Shown: positions 59,499 through 64,000 of the stretch, in pieces | Layout: every line of letters begins with the position of its first letter | How positions within the stretch are numbered: the stretch's first letter is position 1 | Assembly (NCBI GenBank): GCA_016758905.1 | Contig: JAEPQZ010000007.1 | Coordinates: 743,595-807,594 of the forward strand | DNA length: 64,000 bases | Reading direction: 5' to 3' | Origin: Umbelopsis isabellina | Taxonomy: Eukaryota; Mucoromycota; Umbelopsidomycetes; Umbelopsidales; Umbelopsidaceae | Notes under the pieces: generated by a model | What the model was told of the DNA's origin: nothing | Seen by the model: only the letters and a program-made list of their open reading frames with translations | The model's database searches: none | Position numbers and translations under genes: made by a program

Positions 59499-62400
59499 TT
59501 ATGTTTCTTTACCAATTTGGAGTTTTTCCCTCATGACTGATTTCTTTGGATAGGCTGTTTTGACAGATGTGATGCATTAGGAAAATGATATGTGTTCCTT
59601 CCACTAGGGAGCGTAGCTGATCATTAACTTACCTGGCAATTTCAACAGGTTGAAGCTGCAGAACACGAGTCGTGGCTCATAGCTTAGTATGGTAGTAATA
59701 TATTATAATCCACTAAAATTGATGCACTTACCACGTTGAACTACTCGGTAATCTTCCGTCTTTTCCGTTAGGCGTAAAAATATTCTTCACATATGATATA
59801 CCTGCGAAGCTGCTCTCTCCTGATAAAGAAATCAATCGGATCGTAAATGGCGGTTGCAAATATTCGAATCCTCCCAGTGGTGGCTAGTAACGCCAGGAGA
59901 TTCTATTTTAGTCTGACTTCACAGTGAACTTGTGACAAGCAGCTTAACGATTTGACGAACCTTTGGCGAACTGGTGACAAACTTTAGGAATGCACGTTTG
60001 TCCTCAGAGTCAAAATCTTGTAGTATCTGCCACAGCATTTTCATTACAGGATGCTGATCAAAAGCACCATTCTGATATTCTGTATGGCTTCTCAAATCCG
60101 ATACGTCTGCTGCATGTTAGTAACATAATCCTGTTGCTGCCGTATTGATTGCTCTCTGAATAATTACCAAAGTCCACATTTTCGCCGGAGATAACTCTAC
60201 GCCGAAGCGAACAAATGAAAATTTTAACTGCTGGCAATTGACATTCTAATACCATCCGCAGCAAGCACGTACCGTTGGAGTTCAGCTGGAGAGAATATTC
60301 TTATCCAATTATCTGATATAATACTCTTGAAACTAGCAAAATCATCAACTTCAATCTCCAATCATCAGATTCAAGATGTTTGTACACAAACCCACACGTA
60401 CCCTTCAATGAACGCTTTGGTTTGTTCTTTAATTCTTTGATTGAGCATATAGTCTCCCATAACATATATGTATTCTATCCGGTTATCATTGGTAACCGGA
60501 ATATCACGTCCATTCTGTAATTAATCAATGTGATGAGCGTAGGCAAGATAACGGTATGGTAGCTAGATGAACATACATATTTCAAGTCCACCGTCTTTGT
60601 CTCATTGAAGAAATCCATGTCTGCCGAAAATGTTAAACAAAGATCTCCAACATCACCTTCATATCGCTTCAGAAACATGAGATTACGGAACATGTCGGCG
60701 TCAAGCTCTTGGAGCTGTTCAATAAAGACATTTCGTCCAAGTAGTTTGGCTAGGAAGAAGCTCGCAAATTGGGCATCTACCAAAACACCTTCATACACAG
60801 CTTTTGCCAAAACCTTTCCCATGAACCGAAATAAAGCGATATGATCTGTACCATGAACATACGACGATGGGGAGGGGAACATGAAATGGTCTACAGATGT
60901 GGAGGAAAAGAGTCCAAAAGCAGGAGAAAATGCTAAAGTACACAACTGTGATATAAACTCTTCATACATGCGTTTAGCTACAATACTTCGTCCTCATGCT
61001 GAAATGCTGAAGCTGGTTAAAAATTACCTTTGAATGGTCCACCTTGGTCAATGCCTGCCTCTTCGGCGCCTGTCATATTATTATGTTATAGCTTTGGTCG
61101 TTTGATGATATCAATTCCTGGACGATAACACCTACCTAATTCGTTCACAAAAGATACCCTAATGTCACCTAACCAAGTTGAACGTCCTTGATCGGCCAAT
61201 GCTGCAAATCCATCTTCCATTAAATACTGCCTCCGCACTTTGATAAGCAGAGCTTGTCTGCGGCTTATGGTGAGTTCCCGTTGGTGAACAGCCATGTCTC
61301 TAAAGATATCCAGTCTAGTAGGAAAAGGTATCGTATGTGGCATTAAATATAAAATTCTCTTTGCAACAAGATCATTGTTTCTGACTCGGGTCATGAATTG
61401 CGATGGTTGTGATGGTCTAAATTTGAAGGTGATCAATTGCGGCAAAGACGCGAATGGTCGCGACTCATCGTGAATAAGAATCCATTTTTCATGAGATCGA
61501 TATTGTCTGCGTCCGTCTATATCATACAGCTGCATTAATAGCTTTCTAATGCACTGAAATTGTCTTAATCGAGGAGGGAGACTGATGGCAGAATCCTCAT
61601 CTACAGGGCATATCTGTACGAGTGTAAAATAAAACTCATTTAGAAACTTTGCCATATTGTTCAATTCTGTCACAGTGAAAGGCTGTTGTTTCTCGAAAAG
61701 ATCAGAATTGTCTAGTGTTCTATGGTTGGTATCCTCAATTAGCTCATGATAGAGACAAAGTAACAAACGATGTCAAAAGTAAAATCACTTACTTAAACAC
61801 AATAATTGCACTCTCACAAAACCCTTTCAGGATATCTAGCAAGACCTCGCCTTCTATGCTGTCCATGCTTTGCTTTGCATCATCCATATAAATGGACAAG
61901 CCTGCACCGTTCGGTTTGAGGGAATTCATTAACTTCCACAGCTGAGGCACCAAATTCTTTGTAAATGCCACATTTGTCCATATCTCTCTTGTTGAGTCCC
62001 GAAAATATTCTGTGCAGGTGTAGTATAATCTAAATGCATTTTCTGCATCCATAGAAAGCTCGGCAAGTGGTTTTCCATCTTCATAAGCGGTATTCAACGC
62101 CTTTTGTCTATCATCCGGAATTCTAGATTTTTTTCGTAATTGTGATGCATTAAATTTGGATTTGAAGCCTGACGAGCGAGATTCAGCGTTGGGTTGTGTC
62201 AAATCACGGAAGGAACATACATCCGTGAATAAAGTATTCATGAAAGGTCGGCTCCACAAATGCTCAAGCTGTCCCATGGCCTTAGTATATACGTAATTGG
62301 GAAAGGCTGTTTTCCTCCTAGCGCTTGTCGAATACCAGCCAAAAAGCAGGTGATATCTAGAGAAACCATTCCGCTGTGTTGCCGATACATAGGGCTTTAT

Positions 62401-63567
62401 ACATTGCAACATAGCTGCTGCCATTTGTACCAAGTCACAAGCCTGCGGCAGATTGCCACTATTCTTATTATCTTTCAGACTATGCTGGTACAGGCTCACC
62501 ATATTTGCAACAAAAAATAAGCATCCATCGGCCTCAAGGCTAGAACTCAATTGCTGTGCCTTTTTTCGAGTGAATCTACCAGCAGTGATTCTTGAAAGGA
62601 CTTCACAGCTAGCAATCAAATTCAGGCATGGATCGTTAACAACGGTTGTCAAGCATGGAATAGCCAAAACCTGAACGACAAACTCATCCATCGCCATTTC
62701 ACTGCTATTGGCCTTTGAAAGCTTATTTTCCAAAATGAAAAGTGAACATCGTATCACCGCCGTAAGCCAAAGTATTGTGCTGCTTATGAACCGTTTATCT
62801 GCTTCAGAAATGACACCTTTGGAGTGTCTAGTGGCTCGATCCTGCAGCTTTATGATATTAGCACATCTTTGTTGAGCACCTTCATTGATTAGATGATAAG
62901 GACTGATATCGGCCAATATAGAGTTTGCTATTTCTCGCAAGTTTTGATTATAACCTTGCATCACCCAGTAGCCATCCAAAATTTGCTCGGCTGAGCTGAG
63001 GTTGTAGGTTTTTGGAGACATGTACATTAGAAGCATACGAAGTTCAGCTCCGGACAGATATTGGCCATGGTCAACGTCAGTAACTCTCTCCCAGCATCCA
63101 TTTAGCGTTTGCTTGAAGATAAATCTCGCTTTTATAGAGTGTACGGAGTCTGCTAAGAACGCATGGAATGGGATAGTTCCAGCTTCGCTAGCTGAGCTTC
63201 CAGGTCTTGTCATCTTGGTTAGCATAAGTTTGCAGACCTTCTGAAAGCAGTCTTGAGCTGTCGGTCCAGACAACTTGTCATTACCATTGAGCAGCCAGAA
63301 CAATGCAACACATTTCCATACTTGGCCCGGTATTGGAGCTTTCTCATCAACGATCGCAACAGCATGTTCATTCCAAACTTGCCATCGCCCAATTCGTTTC
63401 CAGTGCTCGGCAGCTTTACGTGACCTCCACCATACTTGCAGACGTATAGCTGAGCGCGTTAAAGCTTCTTTGTCTTCTTTTTGCTTTTTTTCTAGCTCTC
63501 GGCGCAAGCGGTCTGCCTTTGCCTTCTCTAAGAACTCTTTCTTCTTTTCGTTACTGGTCTGGAACAT
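59499..63567 (-). CDS. HUL5: HECT E3 ubiquitin ligase, HUL5/UBE3C type
   Basis: Many exons encode about 1,050-1,100 residues. The N-terminus MFQTSNEKKKEFLEKAKADR leads to an IQ-like motif (SAIRLQVWWRSRKAAEHW), as in UBE3C. A long helical middle region follows (63567-61789 is one exon). The HECT domain shows AEEAGIDQGGPFKEFISQ, FRFMGKVLAKAVYEGVLVD, FLAKLLGRNV, MFRNLMFLKRYEGDVGDL, RDIPVTNDNRIEYIY and PPLGGFEYLQPPF. The catalytic cysteine lies in SSSTCFNLLKLP, and its codon TG|C is split by an intron. Hul5 extends ubiquitin chains on proteasome-bound or misfolded proteins. The junction after position 61793 could not be closed in phase with clear splice signals. The start is the first ATG, but an upstream coding exon cannot be excluded. 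The C-terminal tail is shorter than usual. Confidence 0.9.
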
Positions 63568-63620
63568 GTAAGAGTCTCATGAAATACAAATTTAATCTTA
63601 TCAATCTTTATATGAGTACA

Positions 63621-63971
63621 TCAGGCTATCTTTTTAAGAGGTATTTTGTCGCCTTGCTCCAACTCGCTCAGCTCCTTGCTACCACGGCGCTGGAGCTGGT
63701 TAGCCAATTTTGAAGGCAGGAACCCGTTTTGTCCTGCTGTGCCTGGAGCATCTAATACTGTGGAATCTATATAACCAGGCAAGGGAACTAATCTTGGCCA
63801 ATCAACGAAATACTGACTATTTTGTAACATGAAGTGAACTGCTGTAACGAGTGCTGAGAACCAGAATGCGATGAAAAGACATAATAGTGTCGTATAGGTA
63901 ATACCAGAATAACCAAGTAGCATAACGCCATATATACACATTGTCAACGACAATAACAGAATCAGAGGCAT
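63621..63971 (-). CDS. Hypothetical membrane protein, possibly the 3' exon of a longer gene
   Basis: A frame of 116 residues ends at 63621. Two hydrophobic segments (PLILLLSLTMCIYGVMLLGY and LLCLFIAFWFSALVTAVHF) precede a polar, probably cytosolic tail with NQLQRRGSKELSELEQGD. The ATG at 63971 is directly preceded by CTAG, a possible splice acceptor, so the gene probably continues beyond the window edge. The next gene on the same strand starts only about 54 bases after its stop. I recognise no family. Confidence 0.5.
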   Translation of the reverse strand: MPLILLLSLTMCIYGVMLLGYSGITYTTLLCLFIAFWFSALVTAVHFMLQNSQYFVDWPRLVPLPGYIDSTVLDAPGTAGQNGFLPSKLANQLQRRGSKELSELEQGDKIPLKKIA

Positions 63972-64000
63972 CTAGTTTTCTTTGTTGAATTATATAATCC

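Overview
The window is a gene-dense piece of a fungal nuclear chromosome. It holds about 29 protein-coding genes, most cut by short GT-AG introns of roughly 50-90 bases and separated by 0.1-1.7 kb. Fungal hallmarks are a WSC-domain surface protein, a Kre9/Knh1-like secreted protein, a soluble FAD fumarate reductase fused to cytochrome b5, a Cla4-type PAK kinase with a PH domain, a GTP cyclohydrolase II-like pyrimidine catabolism enzyme, and actin of exactly 375 residues. Two traits point to an early-diverging lineage, most likely Mucoromycota, rather than Dikarya: a probable U12-type AT-AC intron in RAD18, and a gene similar to the N-terminal part of Integrator subunit 2. The assignment to Mucoromycota is inference. 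No rRNA, recognisable tRNA, CRISPR array, transposon or virus-like element was seen.

Layout, 1-13.8 kb: 3' end of a URC1-like enzyme (+); a single-pass membrane protein (-); a WSC protein (+) followed closely by the INTS2-like gene (+); RAD18 (-); a DUF1206 membrane protein (-); a 1.7 kb divergent gap; a P5-like protein disulfide isomerase (+); a small Kre9-like secreted protein (+). 14-32 kb is a block on the minus strand: eIF5B, fumarate reductase-cytochrome b5, a kinesin-3 with FHA and PH domains, a zinc alcohol dehydrogenase and the PP4 regulatory subunit 3.

33-44 kb: a polytopic protein with a Ser/His repeat tail (+), actin (-), a monoglyceride lipase-like hydrolase (-), a TM2 protein (+), a forkhead factor (+) and ribosomal protein uL2 (-). 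44-64 kb: UTP25 (+), PAK kinase (+), RNase P/MRP subunit POP7 (-), a LOG-family phosphoribohydrolase (-), MTO1 (+), PRP46/PLRG1 (+), GINS subunit PSF1 (-), a 53-residue secreted peptide (+), a HUL5/UBE3C HECT ligase (-), and the end of a membrane protein (-) that may run off the window.

The genes are mostly unrelated housekeeping functions, so no operon-like system is evident. Loose themes are the cell surface and secretory pathway, genome replication and repair (RAD18, PSF1, PP4R3), RNA processing (INTS2-like, PRP46, POP7, UTP25) and translation (eIF5B, uL2, MTO1). Gene models were built by hand from splice signals and reading phase. Two junctions, one in RAD18 and one in HUL5, could not be closed in phase and are flagged.
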